DNA from: Acidobacteriaceae bacterium
GTDB taxonomy: Bacteria; Acidobacteriota; Terriglobia; Terriglobales; Acidobacteriaceae
Assembly: GCA_030041045.1 (NCBI GenBank)
Contig: JASHOQ010000094.1
Span: 1 to 41,161 of the forward strand
Direction of reading: 5' to 3'
DNA length: 41,161 bases
The notes under the pieces were generated by a model. That model did not search any database. It was not told the origin of the DNA and saw nothing but the letters and a program-made list of their open reading frames with translations. Shown piece by piece: positions 31,610-41,161 of the stretch. Both the position numbers and the translations under genes were made by a program. Every line of letters begins with the position of its first letter. The stretch's first letter is position 1.

Positions 31610-33598
31610 TTATGACAGTTCAAAGGAAGCGCTGGACGACTCCGCCGCTATGCCGTCGGTATCGGAAAGAGCAGCTTCGATAAGAGCGTCCGCCTGCACG
31701 GCGGGAACGGGCCGGCCGAAGAGATATCCCTGAGCCTCGTCGCAACCGATTTCATTCAAAGCATCCGCCTGGGCTTGAGTTTCCACTCCCTCGGCGATCA
31801 CGGTAAGATGAAGCGTCTTGGCAAGAGCAACCACCGAGCTAACGATGGCCTCAGCCTTGGGCTCAACTTGCATCTCGGCCACAAAGGACCGGTCGATCTT
31901 TACCTTGTCAAAGGGAAATCTCCAAAGGTAGCTCAAACTCGAGTATCCGGTGCCGAAATCATCGAGCGCGATGGATACGCCCATGTCACGCAGGCGCACG
32001 AGCTGGTCGAGGACGGAGTCGGTATTTTGCAGCCACACGCTCTCTGTAACTTCGAGCTCCAGCCGCTCAGGAGGCAAGCCGGAGATCCGCAGCGCACGTT
32101 CCGCCACCGTGACCACATCGCCGTGCCGGAACTGCACGGGCGACAGGTTCACGGCTATCTTCAGTGGCGCCTTCCAGCCCATTGCCGCGCGACACGCGGT
32201 CTCCAGAACCCAGGCGCCAAGCGGCACCATGAGGCCGGACTCTTCCGCGACCGGAATGAATTTGGTCGGCGGCTGCGATGGCCATCCTTCGGGCCAACGA
32301 AGCAGGGCTTCAAATCCGACAAGCTGGCGGCTACCGCAATGCAGAAGCGGCTGGAAAGCCAGCTGAAAGGCGTTGGTGTCAAGGGCGCGCCGTACATCGG
32401 CCTCGATCTCCCTCCGCTCCCGCAAAGCGGCATCCATGCCGGATTGGAAAAAACAGAATGTGTTGCGCCCTTCATCTTTGGCTTTGTACATCGCCGCGTC
32501 AGCGCAACTTACCAGTGAATCCCAGTCTTTGGCATCCACAGGAGCGATGGCAACGCCGATACTCGCGGTGCTGTTCAGCTCCAGGCCGCCTATCTGGTAT
32601 GGTTCGGCGAGCATTGTGTTCAGCCTCTGCGCAAGAGATGCTGCGCCGCTCGGCTGCGTCAGGCCCACCTGAAGCACACAGAACTCATCTCCCCCCATGC
32701 GCACGGGCAGATCCTCGGTGCGGACCGAGTTCTTGAGCCGCGCCGCGAACTGCCGCAACAACTCGTCGCCGGCATTATGGCCGAAGGTATCGTTGATCTC
32801 TTTGAAGCGGTCGATGTCAATCAGAACCGCGGCAACCTGCCCGTGATTGCGATTCGCCAAAGCCAGGGCCGTCTCGGCCCGGTCCGTAAGCCTGTTGCGA
32901 TTCGGCAATCCGGTCAACGGATCGTGCTCTGCCAGAAACAGCGCTTCGGCTTGGGCCGCGCGGTGATCGAGCATCTTGCGGTATACCATTGCTGCCGGTA
33001 TCCCGCCGGCGATCAACATGCCGAAGGCAATAATGCACTCGATGGCCAGGAAGGAGTGCTCGTAAAGGGCCATGTCTGATGTCTGGTCAAGATACATCCC
33101 GATCACGCCCAACGCTTCTCCGTGCCTCTTGACCGGGACATAGGAGACGGCAAAGTACTCTGGATCGCCGTTGCGGCCTTGGGTCCGCGCGAATGCCATC
33201 GCGGTGCCGGCAAGGATCGCGTCGGCGTTCGCTTTGCCCAACGACTGCGCCAGCGTCCTTGGTTCCCCTGGGATCTGCTGAGATGAAAAAACAAGCTGGC
33301 CTGAGCAGTTCCATAGGGAGAAGCGATACACATCTCCAATCTGTGTAGCTTGTCGCAGCGAGTACTGCGTTTGCGCCGAAGGCGGCGTGCCTGCGAAGAC
33401 CGCAGGCAGCAACTCGAAATTATTCATCAGGCTTTCTGCCCAATCGGAGGAAGTCGACAAAGCATCCGCGTGCAGCATGCGCGCCGAAGCCACTCGGCCG
33501 AGTTCCGCGCCTCCGAACGCAAGCAACACGATCAGAGCCACCATCAGCAGGATGTTCCTCATATCCGCCCCTACCATCCAGTTCACGACGCGCTTCAT
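31610..33598 (-). CDS. Membrane-bound GGDEF-EAL cyclic-di-GMP protein
   Basis: The 662-residue protein makes and/or breaks cyclic di-GMP. ATG 33598 was chosen because GAGGA lies six bases upstream. Two membrane segments (about 14-32 and 184-206) enclose a periplasmic sensor part (33-183). The GGDEF domain (about 218-380) has intact GGDEF at 302-306 and the inhibitory I-site RTED at 293-296. The EAL domain (about 395-645) has EAL at 430-432, DDFGTGYSSL, KIDRSFV and AEGVET, so the phosphodiesterase site also looks complete. The net direction cannot be predicted. It is transcribed towards clpX. Confidence 0.95.
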   Translation of the reverse strand: MKRVVNWMVGADMRNILLMVALIVLLAFGGAELGRVASARMLHADALSTSSDWAESLMNNFELLPAVFAGTPPSAQTQYSLRQATQIGDVYRFSLWNCSGQLVFSSQQIPGEPRTLAQSLGKANADAILAGTAMAFARTQGRNGDPEYFAVSYVPVKRHGEALGVIGMYLDQTSDMALYEHSFLAIECIIAFGMLIAGGIPAAMVYRKMLDHRAAQAEALFLAEHDPLTGLPNRNRLTDRAETALALANRNHGQVAAVLIDIDRFKEINDTFGHNAGDELLRQFAARLKNSVRTEDLPVRMGGDEFCVLQVGLTQPSGAASLAQRLNTMLAEPYQIGGLELNSTASIGVAIAPVDAKDWDSLVSCADAAMYKAKDEGRNTFCFFQSGMDAALRERREIEADVRRALDTNAFQLAFQPLLHCGSRQLVGFEALLRWPEGWPSQPPTKFIPVAEESGLMVPLGAWVLETACRAAMGWKAPLKIAVNLSPVQFRHGDVVTVAERALRISGLPPERLELEVTESVWLQNTDSVLDQLVRLRDMGVSIALDDFGTGYSSLSYLWRFPFDKVKIDRSFVAEMQVEPKAEAIVSSVVALAKTLHLTVIAEGVETQAQADALNEIGCDEAQGYLFGRPVPAVQADALIEAALSDTDGIAAESSSASFELS

Positions 33599-34170
33599 GG
33601 TCAGTCCTCGAGCCATGCGATTGAATCGCAGCGAGAGTGCGATCTTGATGCAGACCATATCGACGGAGGAGCCTACCTACTTGAATGTGACCCAGGTTAC
33701 AGACGAGAAAGACAGAAAGCTCTTGAGGCGTTTCGGGCGAGGAGGGCGTCGTCTGAAAGCGACTGAAAATAGAAGTGATCCGCATGGCGATGCAGGCTCC
33801 CTGGGATATTTTTCAGTACCGCCCGCTCACACGAACGTGGCACGGCGCTTCTCACGATGCGACATGAACTGTGGCGCGTTGCTGACCGGCAACGACCAGA
33901 AGCACTCGAAACCAGCCCCGCACACCGATAACCAGGATAGACACGCCGAGCGCAGAGGCAGATGTCAGCAAGGTTCAGTCCTTTGTAGGGCGAACCCTGA
34001 ATCTCGGTAGCGTCAGGTTATAGACAACCGATTGTTTACTGACTTTGCACTTGACGCCAAGCGGCCTTGTCTGGCTGAATGTTGGGTGCCGTGCTGCTGA
34101 GCTTCGCCCCGTCACGGAGGGTCGAGCGGCTCCGTTGACACTACGCCCGGCGCACGCCACTGAGGCATCC
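33599..34170. other. Intergenic stretch between divergent genes
   Basis: No convincing gene was seen. It must contain the promoters of the GGDEF-EAL gene and of the large secreted protein. Frames that extend either gene into it lack ribosome binding sites. Confidence 0.5.
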
Positions 34171-37128
34171 ATGAAAAAACGTGCATTGTTCGTTCTTCTG
34201 CCGGCCCTCGCCAGTCTCCCGCTCTGGGCCGCGTCCTATTATCCGCAGCGGCTTGACGATCCCAAGGCCGTCTATCTCACGCCCGATCAATTTCCGGTTC
34301 ATGCGGACGGCGTGGCCGACGACAGCGCGGCGGTGCAGGCGGCGATTGATCGCGCGGCGGAGAAGGGCGAAGGAATTGTATTTGTGCCCTCGGGGCGTTA
34401 CCGCGTGACGCGCACGATCTACGTGTGGCCGGCGGTGCGCGTGATCGGGTATGGCGCCACGCGGCCGGTGTTTGTGCTCGCCGATAACACGCCGGGATAC
34501 CAGCAGGGGCTGGGGTACATGTTCTTGTTCGCGGGAGGAAAGCCGGAGAAAGTAGCGCGCATGGATTTTGCGACGGGACGGCCGGCGGAACCGGTTGCCG
34601 GGACCGTGCCCCCGGATGCCTCGATACCGGACGCGAATCCGGGGACGTTTTATTCGGCGATGAGCAATGTGGATTTCGAGATCGGGAAGGGCAATCCGGC
34701 AGCGGTGGCCATCCGGTTTCACGTGGCGCAGCACTGCTACCTGGCGCACATTGACTTCTGGATCGGGTCGGGACTGGCGGCGCTCAAAGACATCGGCAAT
34801 GAGGCCGAGGATCTGCATTTTCACGGCGGGCAGTACGGCATTGTGACGGTGAGGCCGTCGCCGGGATGGCAGTTTACGCTGCTCGATTCGAGCTTCGAAG
34901 GGCAGAGCCAGGCGGCGATCAGCGAGCATGAGGCGGGGCTGACGCTGATTCACGACACCTTCAAAAATGTGCCGCAGGCCATTGCGATCGATCCCGAGTA
35001 CTCGGAAGAGTTGTGGGTGGCGCGATCGCGATTTGACGACATCAGCGGAGCGGCGATTGTGTTCGGCCGCGAGAACAACCCGCGCACGGAGATCAATCTC
35101 GAGGACATCGCGTGCCGGCATGTGCAGGTGTTTGCCCAGATGCGCGAGAGCGGGAAGACGATTGACGGGCCGGGCGAGAACTATGTGGTGAAGCAGTTCT
35201 CGCATGGACTGACGCTCGCGAGCGCGGCGGATTGGGGCAGCATTGCGACAAAGTTTGACGCGCAGGCAGTTGCCGAGTTGCCGCCGCCGGGCGAAGATGC
35301 AATTCGCGCGCTGCCGCCGATGGAGACCTGGGTCAATCTGCAGACGCTGGGCGTAAAAGGCGACGGCGTCACCGACGATACGGCCGCCATCCAGAAGGCG
35401 ATCGACGAGCATCCGGTGCTCTACATCCCCATGGGCCGGTACCTGGTTGCGGACACCATCCATCTGCGGCCGGACACGGTGCTGATCGGGCTCGATCCCA
35501 GCGCAACGCAGTTCGATTTGAAGGATGAGAGCCCGGGATTCGAAGGCGTGGGCGGGCCGCGGGCGCTGCTGGAGGCGCCCAGGGGCGGGCACAACATGGT
35601 GACCGGCATCGGGCTGTATACGGGCGGCATCAACGACCGCGCGGTGGGTGCGCTGTGGATGGCCGGGGCCGGCTCGCTGATGGACGACGTGCGCTTTCTG
35701 GGCGGACATGGGACCAACGACGCGGAAGGCCGGCGGATGAATCCCTACAACAGCACGCACACCGGCGATCCCAACCCGCGCTACCGCTGGGACGCGCAGT
35801 ATCCGAGCCTGTGGATCACGAATGGAGGCGGCGGGACGTTTGCGGATATCTGGACGCCGGACACCTTTGCCGAAGCGGGATTGCTGATTTCGGATACTTC
35901 GACGCCGGGGTTTGTGTACGAGCTCTCCTGCGAGCACCATGTGCGCAATGAGATCAAGCTGGACCGCGCGGAGAACTGGGAACTGGACGCGCTGCAGACC
36001 GAAGAGGAGCGGGGCGAAAGTCCGGATGCGCTGCCGATCGAGATCGACCGGTCAAAGAACATTACGCTGGCAAACTATCACGGCTATCGCGTGATCAGCA
36101 GCTATGCGCCGTTTCCCTTTGCAGTAAAGGTGTCGCAGTCGACCGGGATTCACATTCGCAATATGCACGTGGACAGCAACAGCAAGGTGTCTTTCGATAA
36201 CTCGGTCTTCGATGCGACGCTGCACGCCGAAACGCGGGCGCGCGAATTTGCCGTGCTGGATCTGCCGGGCGAGGCGGAGGAGTCTCTGCTCGCGGCTCCG
36301 TCCGCGATGCTGGCTCCCGACGCCAAGGTGGAAAAGCTCGCGGATGGATTCTTTTCCATCTCCGGCGGCGCGGTGGATGCCAAGGGCACGCTCTATTTTG
36401 TGGACACGCACTGGCAGCGGATCTACCGGTGGAATGCGGAGACGCGCGAGGCCGAGGTGATCGCGAGCGATCCCTTGCAGCCGGAGAACCTGGCGTTCGA
36501 TAAAACGGGCGACCTGCTGGTGGTCTCGCGGAGCGGAGCGGGGAAGGTGTACGTGCTCGAGCCGGATGGCCCGGTGGGGCAGATCACAATGATCGAGCAG
36601 CAGCCGGCGTCGGAGCGCAGCAAGGCGATGGAGTATTTACCCGCGGGAGTGTATGCGCTGCATCAGTATTCGAGCCCGCGCGGATGGCATTATGTTGCGC
36701 CGGATGGCAGTGCTCTTATTTCGGCGGGCGACGAGTTTGTGCAGGGGCACATGGAGTGGGGCACGAAGATGGCCGACCTGCTGCGCACGTTTGGATTGGA
36801 GCGAGCGATACCGGGTAAGCCGTTTTTTGTGACCACGGAAAACGAAGAACGGACCTACAAGGGCACGGTGACGGCGACGGGAGGGGTGACGGACCTGGCG
36901 CTGTTTGCGGAGACGGGCGGCGAGTGCGTGGTCGAGGACGAGCAAGGGCGCGTGTACGTGGCCGCGGGGCAGATCCTGGTGTATTCGCCGGAGGGAAAGA
37001 TGCTCGCAAAGATCGACGTGCCGGAGCGGCCGATTGACCTGGTGTTCGGCGGACCGGACCGGAAGACGCTGTTTATCCTGACGCATCACGCGCTCTACGC
37101 GGTGAGGACGCAGGCCGCGGGGCTGTGA
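34171..37128 (+). CDS. Large secreted protein: two pectate-lyase-3-like beta-helices and a beta-propeller
   Basis: The 985-residue product starts at ATG 34171 (TGAGG six bases upstream) with the signal peptide MKKRALFVLLPALASLPLWA. Two segments carry the start of the Pectate_lyase_3/right-handed beta-helix family: HADGVADDSAAVQAAI at about 44-59, with FVPSGRYRVTRTI, and KGDGVTDDTAAIQKAI at about 393-408, with YIPMGRYLVADTI. Each is followed by Gly/Asn-rich coils. From about 715 the pattern is of an SMP-30/NHL-type beta-propeller: GAVDAKGTLYFVDTHWQRIYRW, ENLAFDKTGDLLVV. It probably acts on or binds plant or microbial polysaccharide outside the cell. No catalytic residues were assigned. Confidence 0.85.
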   Translation: MKKRALFVLLPALASLPLWAASYYPQRLDDPKAVYLTPDQFPVHADGVADDSAAVQAAIDRAAEKGEGIVFVPSGRYRVTRTIYVWPAVRVIGYGATRPVFVLADNTPGYQQGLGYMFLFAGGKPEKVARMDFATGRPAEPVAGTVPPDASIPDANPGTFYSAMSNVDFEIGKGNPAAVAIRFHVAQHCYLAHIDFWIGSGLAALKDIGNEAEDLHFHGGQYGIVTVRPSPGWQFTLLDSSFEGQSQAAISEHEAGLTLIHDTFKNVPQAIAIDPEYSEELWVARSRFDDISGAAIVFGRENNPRTEINLEDIACRHVQVFAQMRESGKTIDGPGENYVVKQFSHGLTLASAADWGSIATKFDAQAVAELPPPGEDAIRALPPMETWVNLQTLGVKGDGVTDDTAAIQKAIDEHPVLYIPMGRYLVADTIHLRPDTVLIGLDPSATQFDLKDESPGFEGVGGPRALLEAPRGGHNMVTGIGLYTGGINDRAVGALWMAGAGSLMDDVRFLGGHGTNDAEGRRMNPYNSTHTGDPNPRYRWDAQYPSLWITNGGGGTFADIWTPDTFAEAGLLISDTSTPGFVYELSCEHHVRNEIKLDRAENWELDALQTEEERGESPDALPIEIDRSKNITLANYHGYRVISSYAPFPFAVKVSQSTGIHIRNMHVDSNSKVSFDNSVFDATLHAETRAREFAVLDLPGEAEESLLAAPSAMLAPDAKVEKLADGFFSISGGAVDAKGTLYFVDTHWQRIYRWNAETREAEVIASDPLQPENLAFDKTGDLLVVSRSGAGKVYVLEPDGPVGQITMIEQQPASERSKAMEYLPAGVYALHQYSSPRGWHYVAPDGSALISAGDEFVQGHMEWGTKMADLLRTFGLERAIPGKPFFVTTENEERTYKGTVTATGGVTDLALFAETGGECVVEDEQGRVYVAAGQILVYSPEGKMLAKIDVPERPIDLVFGGPDRKTLFILTHHALYAVRTQAAGL

Positions 37129-37164
37129 GGATCGCAGCGAATTTGCAGAAGTGGATTTTGCGTT

Positions 37165-37944
37165 ATGCTGAACGGCATGCGCTTCCGGCGCTTTATGCTC
37201 ACAAGCGCTCTTCTCGCAGCGGCTGCGCTCGTGCAGTGTCAGCCGGCGAGGCCGGCCTTCGATGTGGCCTCAGTCAGGCCCAGCGCGCACACGGTGGGCC
37301 CGGACTATAACAACCAGATCAGTTGGAGTTCCGTGGGCCTGACTGCCAGGAACGCCACGCTCAGGCGCATGATTGCCGATGCCTGGAGTCTTCAGCTCGA
37401 CCAGGTCATCGGGCCGCCGTGGCTTGACCGCAATGAGTACGACATTGAGGCGCGCTTTGCCGCAGGCGCCACGAGGGAACAAAGGGCAATGATGCTTCAG
37501 AGTCTGCTCGCCGAGCGGTTCAACCTGAAACAGCACAGCGAAACCCGCTCGATGCGCGTGTACGAACTGACGATCGGGAAGGATGGTCCCAAGATCAAGC
37601 CGGTGGCTGAGGGTGAGGCGCCGCACGCGGGCGGGGGATTTCATTTTCACGGCGACATGCGGCAGTTTGCCGATCTGCTGGCGGTGCAGTTTTCCATTCC
37701 CGCCGCGGCAAACCCAAGTGAGCCGGTGAGGGCCGGCGGGCCGGCGACTCCTGTGCTCGACAGGACGGGATTGGACGGTATTTACGACTTCAGCGTCGAC
37801 ATTCATCCCGAGCTGGGAACCGATGCATTCACAGCGTGGCAGCGGGTTCTCGAGGAGCAGTTGGGGCTGAGGATCGAAAGCCGCAAGGCGGATGTGGAAG
37901 TGCGCGTAGTCGATGATGCAGCAAAGACACCGAGCGCAAATTGA
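37165..37944 (+). CDS. TIGR03435-family secreted protein
   Basis: The 259-residue product has an N-terminal signal peptide (about 1-26, LTSALLAAAALVQC) and the family pattern: FDVASVRPS, then LTARNATLRRMIADAW, IGPPWLDRNEYDIEARF, MMLQSLLAERFNLKQHSETRSMRVYELTIGKDGPKIKP, and VLDRTGLDGIYDFSVD. This family is abundant in soil Acidobacteria and Solibacter and its function is not known. The start is ATG 37165 or 37177; neither has a good ribosome binding site. It follows the large secreted protein by 36 bases and could be in its transcript. Confidence 0.9.
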   Translation: MLNGMRFRRFMLTSALLAAAALVQCQPARPAFDVASVRPSAHTVGPDYNNQISWSSVGLTARNATLRRMIADAWSLQLDQVIGPPWLDRNEYDIEARFAAGATREQRAMMLQSLLAERFNLKQHSETRSMRVYELTIGKDGPKIKPVAEGEAPHAGGGFHFHGDMRQFADLLAVQFSIPAAANPSEPVRAGGPATPVLDRTGLDGIYDFSVDIHPELGTDAFTAWQRVLEEQLGLRIESRKADVEVRVVDDAAKTPSAN

Positions 37945-37990
37945 GGTTTCAAACTGAGTGGCGTGGCGTTTTGGAGGAGCAGAACGAGGC

Positions 37991-38245
37991 TCAGTCCAGC
38001 GTGTCGTGGGTGCCGTCGCAGTAGGGCTTGTCGCCGGTGTGCTTGCAACCGCACAGGAACTGGGTGCCGGAAACGGTGCATGCGAAGCGCACGGGCGTGA
38101 GGCCGGTGCCCGCGTGGCTGCCGTCGCAGAAGGGCTGGGTCTGGCTGCGGCCGCAGGCGCACCAGAGATAGGTTTTGCCCGCTTCGAGCTCGACCTCGAA
38201 GGGACCGCGTTGCGCGACTGCAGGGGCGATAGGCGGCTGGGGCAT
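37991..38245 (-). CDS. CDGSH iron-sulfur domain protein with two clusters
   Basis: The 84-residue protein has two CDGSH motifs: C29-x-C31 with FCDGSH (Cys40, His44) and C65-x-C67 with YCDGTH (Cys76, His80). Each Cys3-His set binds one 2Fe-2S cluster, as in small bacterial mitoNEET-like proteins. It is probably cytoplasmic; its redox partner is unknown. AAGGAG nine bases before the ATG supports the start. It is convergent with the TIGR03435 gene. Confidence 0.94.
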   Translation of the reverse strand: MPQPPIAPAVAQRGPFEVELEAGKTYLWCACGRSQTQPFCDGSHAGTGLTPVRFACTVSGTQFLCGCKHTGDKPYCDGTHDTLD

Positions 38246-38335
38246 GCGGTGTTCTCCTTGATGGAAAGCGATTGCTATAACAGCGTGACGGCGTCAATTC
38301 CCGTTACAGTACCTCTGAATTTGCCGGAGCTGCCG

Positions 38336-38368
38336 AAACCAATGTACATCAAAAATGAACATTGGTTT
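38336..38368 (+). promoter_or_regulatory. Inverted repeat upstream of lon
   Basis: AAACCAATGT (38336-38345) and ACATTGGTTT (38359-38368) form a perfect 10-bp inverted repeat with a 13-base spacer, 125 bases before the lon start. It is followed by GTTTTCC. It may be an operator for lon or a terminator facing rightward. A -35-like TTGACA is at 38402; a matching -10 is poor (ATGACC). Confidence 0.5.
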
Positions 38369-38493
38369 GTTTTCCTTTGCGGCGAAGCGGGATTTTGGGA
38401 CTTGACAGGCTGTACAATCCGAACATGACCCTCCTGGGACCGGGCGCTTGAAGCCAACGCGGTTCCGGGGCGTCTAATGTTCTCAGGGACCCT

Positions 38494-40905
38494 ATGACCG
38501 CAGGAAAAGAAAAATCCGAGCTGCGCAAGCTGCCCATGATGCCCATTCGCGATATGGTCATCTTCCCCTACATGATGACCCCGTTCGTGGTGGGGCGCGA
38601 GTCGAGCGTGCGCGCGCTCGAGGAGGCGCTGAACGGCGACCGCAAGATTTTTCTGGCCACGCAGCACGACGCCTCGATCGACGAGCCGAAAGCGAAAGAC
38701 ATTTACCAGGTGGGCTCGATCTGCAACATCGTGCAGAGCGTGAAAGCGCCTGACGGCAACATCAAGGTTCTGGTGGAGGGCGTGGAGCGGGCGAAGACCG
38801 TCGACGTGAGCGACCGCGATGGATTCTTCGTAGCCACGGTGCGCACGGGCAAGTCGCAATTCGAAATGTCGCCGGCGGCCGAGCAGTTGATGCAGCGGGT
38901 GACGTCGCTGTTCGAGCAGTACGTGAAGCTGCAGCAGTCGCTCAACTACGAGACCATCATCGCCACGGTGCGCATGGACGAGCCGGCGAAGCTCTCCGAC
39001 GTGATTGCGGCCAATCTGCAGATCGGCATCGAGGAGAAGCAGGAGCTGCTGGCCATCTTCGATCCGGCGGCGCGGCTGGCGCGCGTGGCCGATGTGCTGG
39101 ACGTGGAGATCGAGAAGCTCGATCTGGACCGCAACATCCAGTCGCGGGTGAAACGGCAGATGGAGCGGGCGCAGAAAGAGTATTACCTGAACGAGAAAAT
39201 CAAGGCCATCCAGAAGGAGCTGGGCCGCGGCGAAAAGAGCGAGTTCGACGAGCTGCGCAAAAAGATTGAAGCCGCAGGCATGCCCAAGGATGTTCTGGAC
39301 AAAGCCGTGCAGGAACTGAAGAAGCTCGAAGCCATGCCGCCCATGAGCGCCGAATCGACGGTAAGCCGGAATTACATTGACTGGCTGCTGGCAGTGCCCT
39401 GGAAGAAGCGCTCGAAGGAGACGCGGTCGATTGATTTTGCCGAGAAGGTGCTGAACAGCGACCACTATGGCCTCGAAAAGATCAAGGAGCGCATCCTCGA
39501 ATTTCTGGCCGTGCGGCAACTGGTGAAGAACCCGAAAGGATCGATTTTGTGCTTCGTGGGTCCTCCGGGGGTGGGCAAGACTTCGCTGGGCATGTCGATT
39601 GCGAAGGCGACGGGACGCAAGTTCGTGCGCCTTTCCCTCGGCGGCGTGCGCGACGAGGCGGAGATTCGCGGGCACCGGAGAACGTACATCGGCGCCATGC
39701 CGGGGCAGATCATCCAGCACATGAAGCGCGCGGGCACCAAGAACCCGGTTTTCCTGCTCGACGAGGTGGACAAGATTTCCTCGGACTTCCGCGGCGATCC
39801 GGCGTCGGCGCTGCTGGAGGTGCTCGATCCCGAGCAGAATGTCACCTTCCAGGATCACTATCTCGACGTGGATTACGATCTCTCGCAGGTTTTATTTGTG
39901 GCCACGGCCAATGTGCTGCACACCATTCCGCCGGCGCTGCAGGACCGCATGGAGGTTCTCCGTCTGCAGGGGTACACGGAACAGGAGAAGCTGGAGATCG
40001 CCAAGCAGTACCTGGTGAAGAAGCAGCGCGAACAGACGGGGTTGAGCGATAAGAACGTCGCCTTCAAAGACGATGCCATTCTGGAGATCATCCGCAGCTA
40101 CACGCGCGAGGCAGGGGTGCGCAACCTGGAGCGCGAGATTGGCAACGTGTGCCGCAAGGTTGCCCGCAAGGTGGTAAAGGCCGGCGCGAAGCACAAGGAA
40201 GAACTCACGGCGGCCAACGTGGGCGAGTTTCTGGGCGTGGCCAAGTTCCGCGACTCGGAAGCCCACGAGAAGAGCGAGATCGGGCTGGTGACGGGCCTGG
40301 CATGGACCGAGGTGGGGGGAAGCATTCTCACCACCGAGGTGCAGGTGCTGGACGGCAAGGGCAAGCTCACCATCACCGGGCAACTGGGTGACGTGATGCA
40401 GGAGTCGGCGCAGGCGGCGCTGGCCTACATCCGCAGCAAGGCGCAATCGCTGGGGCTGACGCGCGAGTTCTACCGCGCCATGGACCTGCACCTGCACGTG
40501 CCCGAGGGCGCAATTCCCAAGGATGGGCCTTCAGCCGGAATTACCATGGCGACCGCTCTCGCGAGCGCGCTGGCCAAGATTCCCGTGCGGCGCGACGTGG
40601 CCATGACGGGCGAGATTACGCTGCGGGGCAAGGTGCTGCCGATTGGCGGATTGAAGGAGAAGCTGCTGGCCGCGCTGCGCGCTGGAATTTTCGAAGCCAT
40701 TCTGCCCAAGGGCAATGAGAAGGATCTGGCCGAGCTGCCGGAAAACATCAAGAACAGCATGAAGCTGCACTTTGTGGATTCGATGGACGAGGTGCTGGCG
40801 CTGGCCCTCGAAACCCCGCTGCCCGGCCCCAAGCCGGAGACCGAAGTGATGGGGGTGGTGCCGCCTCCCGCGGAGATCACGGGGAATTTGCCGGCAAGGC
40901 AGTAA
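38494..40905 (+). CDS. lon: ATP-dependent Lon protease
   Basis: Lon is a hexameric AAA+ protease that removes damaged and short-lived regulatory proteins. The 803-residue protein has the N-terminal LON domain (about 11-210), coiled-coil, Walker A GPPGVGKT (356-363), Walker [10 protein letters not shown] (419-427) and the proteolytic domain. In the latter, Ser680 in KDGPSAGIT and Lys723 in GLKEKLLAA form the catalytic dyad. The length is typical of LonA. The start is ATG 38494 with GGGACC upstream. It stands 7 kb after clpX on the same strand. Confidence 0.97.
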   Translation: MTAGKEKSELRKLPMMPIRDMVIFPYMMTPFVVGRESSVRALEEALNGDRKIFLATQHDASIDEPKAKDIYQVGSICNIVQSVKAPDGNIKVLVEGVERAKTVDVSDRDGFFVATVRTGKSQFEMSPAAEQLMQRVTSLFEQYVKLQQSLNYETIIATVRMDEPAKLSDVIAANLQIGIEEKQELLAIFDPAARLARVADVLDVEIEKLDLDRNIQSRVKRQMERAQKEYYLNEKIKAIQKELGRGEKSEFDELRKKIEAAGMPKDVLDKAVQELKKLEAMPPMSAESTVSRNYIDWLLAVPWKKRSKETRSIDFAEKVLNSDHYGLEKIKERILEFLAVRQLVKNPKGSILCFVGPPGVGKTSLGMSIAKATGRKFVRLSLGGVRDEAEIRGHRRTYIGAMPGQIIQHMKRAGTKNPVFLLDEVDKISSDFRGDPASALLEVLDPEQNVTFQDHYLDVDYDLSQVLFVATANVLHTIPPALQDRMEVLRLQGYTEQEKLEIAKQYLVKKQREQTGLSDKNVAFKDDAILEIIRSYTREAGVRNLEREIGNVCRKVARKVVKAGAKHKEELTAANVGEFLGVAKFRDSEAHEKSEIGLVTGLAWTEVGGSILTTEVQVLDGKGKLTITGQLGDVMQESAQAALAYIRSKAQSLGLTREFYRAMDLHLHVPEGAIPKDGPSAGITMATALASALAKIPVRRDVAMTGEITLRGKVLPIGGLKEKLLAALRAGIFEAILPKGNEKDLAELPENIKNSMKLHFVDSMDEVLALALETPLPGPKPETEVMGVVPPPAEITGNLPARQ

Positions 40906-40994
40906 AAGCCTCTTTAAGTTCATTTTTTCCCGGTCCCCAAAAGCGAGAGACCCGTGGCACCTGCGCGAAGGATGGGCGATTGATCGTATATTCG

Positions 40995-41016
40995 CCGGTC
41001 TCAGGGTCGAGACCGG
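40995..41016 (+). other. Perfect 8-bp hairpin downstream of lon
   Basis: CCGGTCTC and GAGACCGG enclose a six-base loop. There is no T-run, so it is not a standard terminator. It lies 90 bases after the lon stop and 53 before the next gene's start. Confidence 0.5.
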
Positions 41017-41068
41017 GGGCGCCCGGCTCGATTTCAAAAGATAGTCAACTGCATGCACTGAGGCGCTT

Positions 41069-41161
41069 ATGACAATGAAGATGCAATCGGTTTGGATAGC
41101 GGCGTGCGTCATTGGCGAGATAGCGTGTTCTGCAGCAGGTGGCGTGGGGCAGCCCAAGAAG
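41069..41161 (+). CDS. Start of a secreted protein (runs off the window)
   Basis: The first 31 codons begin at an ATG with GAGG five bases upstream. They encode MTMKMQSVWIAACVIGEIAC and then SAAGG, a signal-peptide-like segment, possibly a lipoprotein signal with Cys20 (IGEIAC). The rest is outside the window, so nothing can be said of the function. Confidence 0.6.
   Translation, partial: MTMKMQSVWIAACVIGEIACSAAGGVGQPKK

Noticed and set aside
34045..34170. Upstream extension of the large secreted protein
   Set aside because: The added residues precede a clear signal peptide and the ATG at 34045 lacks a ribosome binding site.
38402..38430. Complete sigma-70 promoter for lon
   Set aside because: TTGACA is good but no acceptable -10 is found 16-18 bases downstream, and no heat-shock consensus fits either.

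Overview
The window looks like a piece of chromosome from an acidobacterium (Acidobacteriota, probably class Terriglobia). This is inference from gene content: a TIGR03435-type secreted protein at 37165, a typical acidobacterial mixture of housekeeping genes with many secreted proteins, and high G+C. KdsB, a predicted outer-membrane barrel and lipoproteins indicate a diderm, LPS-bearing cell. Nothing identifies a species.

Region by region. 1-1600: two intergenic repeat families, a protein resembling part of urocanase, and a small secreted protein. 1641-6138 (minus strand): a class A penicillin-binding protein, an S41 C-terminal-processing-protease homologue that has lost its catalytic Ser and Lys, and a 56-residue small protein. 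6139-6910: repeats. 6908-8686: a secreted phosphoesterase lipoprotein. 9032-9482: tRNA-Met(CAT) preceded by three extra copies of its own 3' end. 9640-12530: an accessory patch with a toxin-antitoxin-DUF3467 operon, an IS1-like DDE transposase, a GIY-YIG-like small protein and a possible short RNA. 12669-19351: kdsB, a secreted protein, ada, a short-chain dehydrogenase, a lipoprotein, a nuclease-like protein, and a MarR regulator with a membrane protein. 19337-22955: a methyl-cycle group, with an ArsR-methyltransferase fusion divergent from ahcY and metF; 25 heptamers lie directly in front of metF. 23083-27049: hicBA, an exported Gfo/Idh/MocA oxidoreductase, a zinc-ribbon protein, a beta-barrel protein and a CPCC-domain protein. 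27483-31414: tig-clpP-(coiled-coil protein)-clpX. 31610-38245: a GGDEF-EAL protein, a large double beta-helix/beta-propeller protein, a TIGR03435 protein and a CDGSH iron-sulfur protein. 38494-40905: lon. 41069-end: the start of a secreted protein.

How it fits together. tig, clpP, clpX and lon form a proteostasis cluster: a ribosome-bound chaperone, the ClpXP protease and the Lon protease. The middle group handles S-adenosylhomocysteine and methyl-THF, and its fused regulator is a plausible sensor of that cycle. Much of the rest is cell-envelope and secretion biology.

The least ordinary feature is the density of structured intergenic repeats. Two palindromic families show paired changes that keep their stems, heptamer arrays start at stop codons or replace a ribosome binding site, and one repeat supplies the last codons and stop of a gene. 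No CRISPR array, rRNA gene or prophage was seen.
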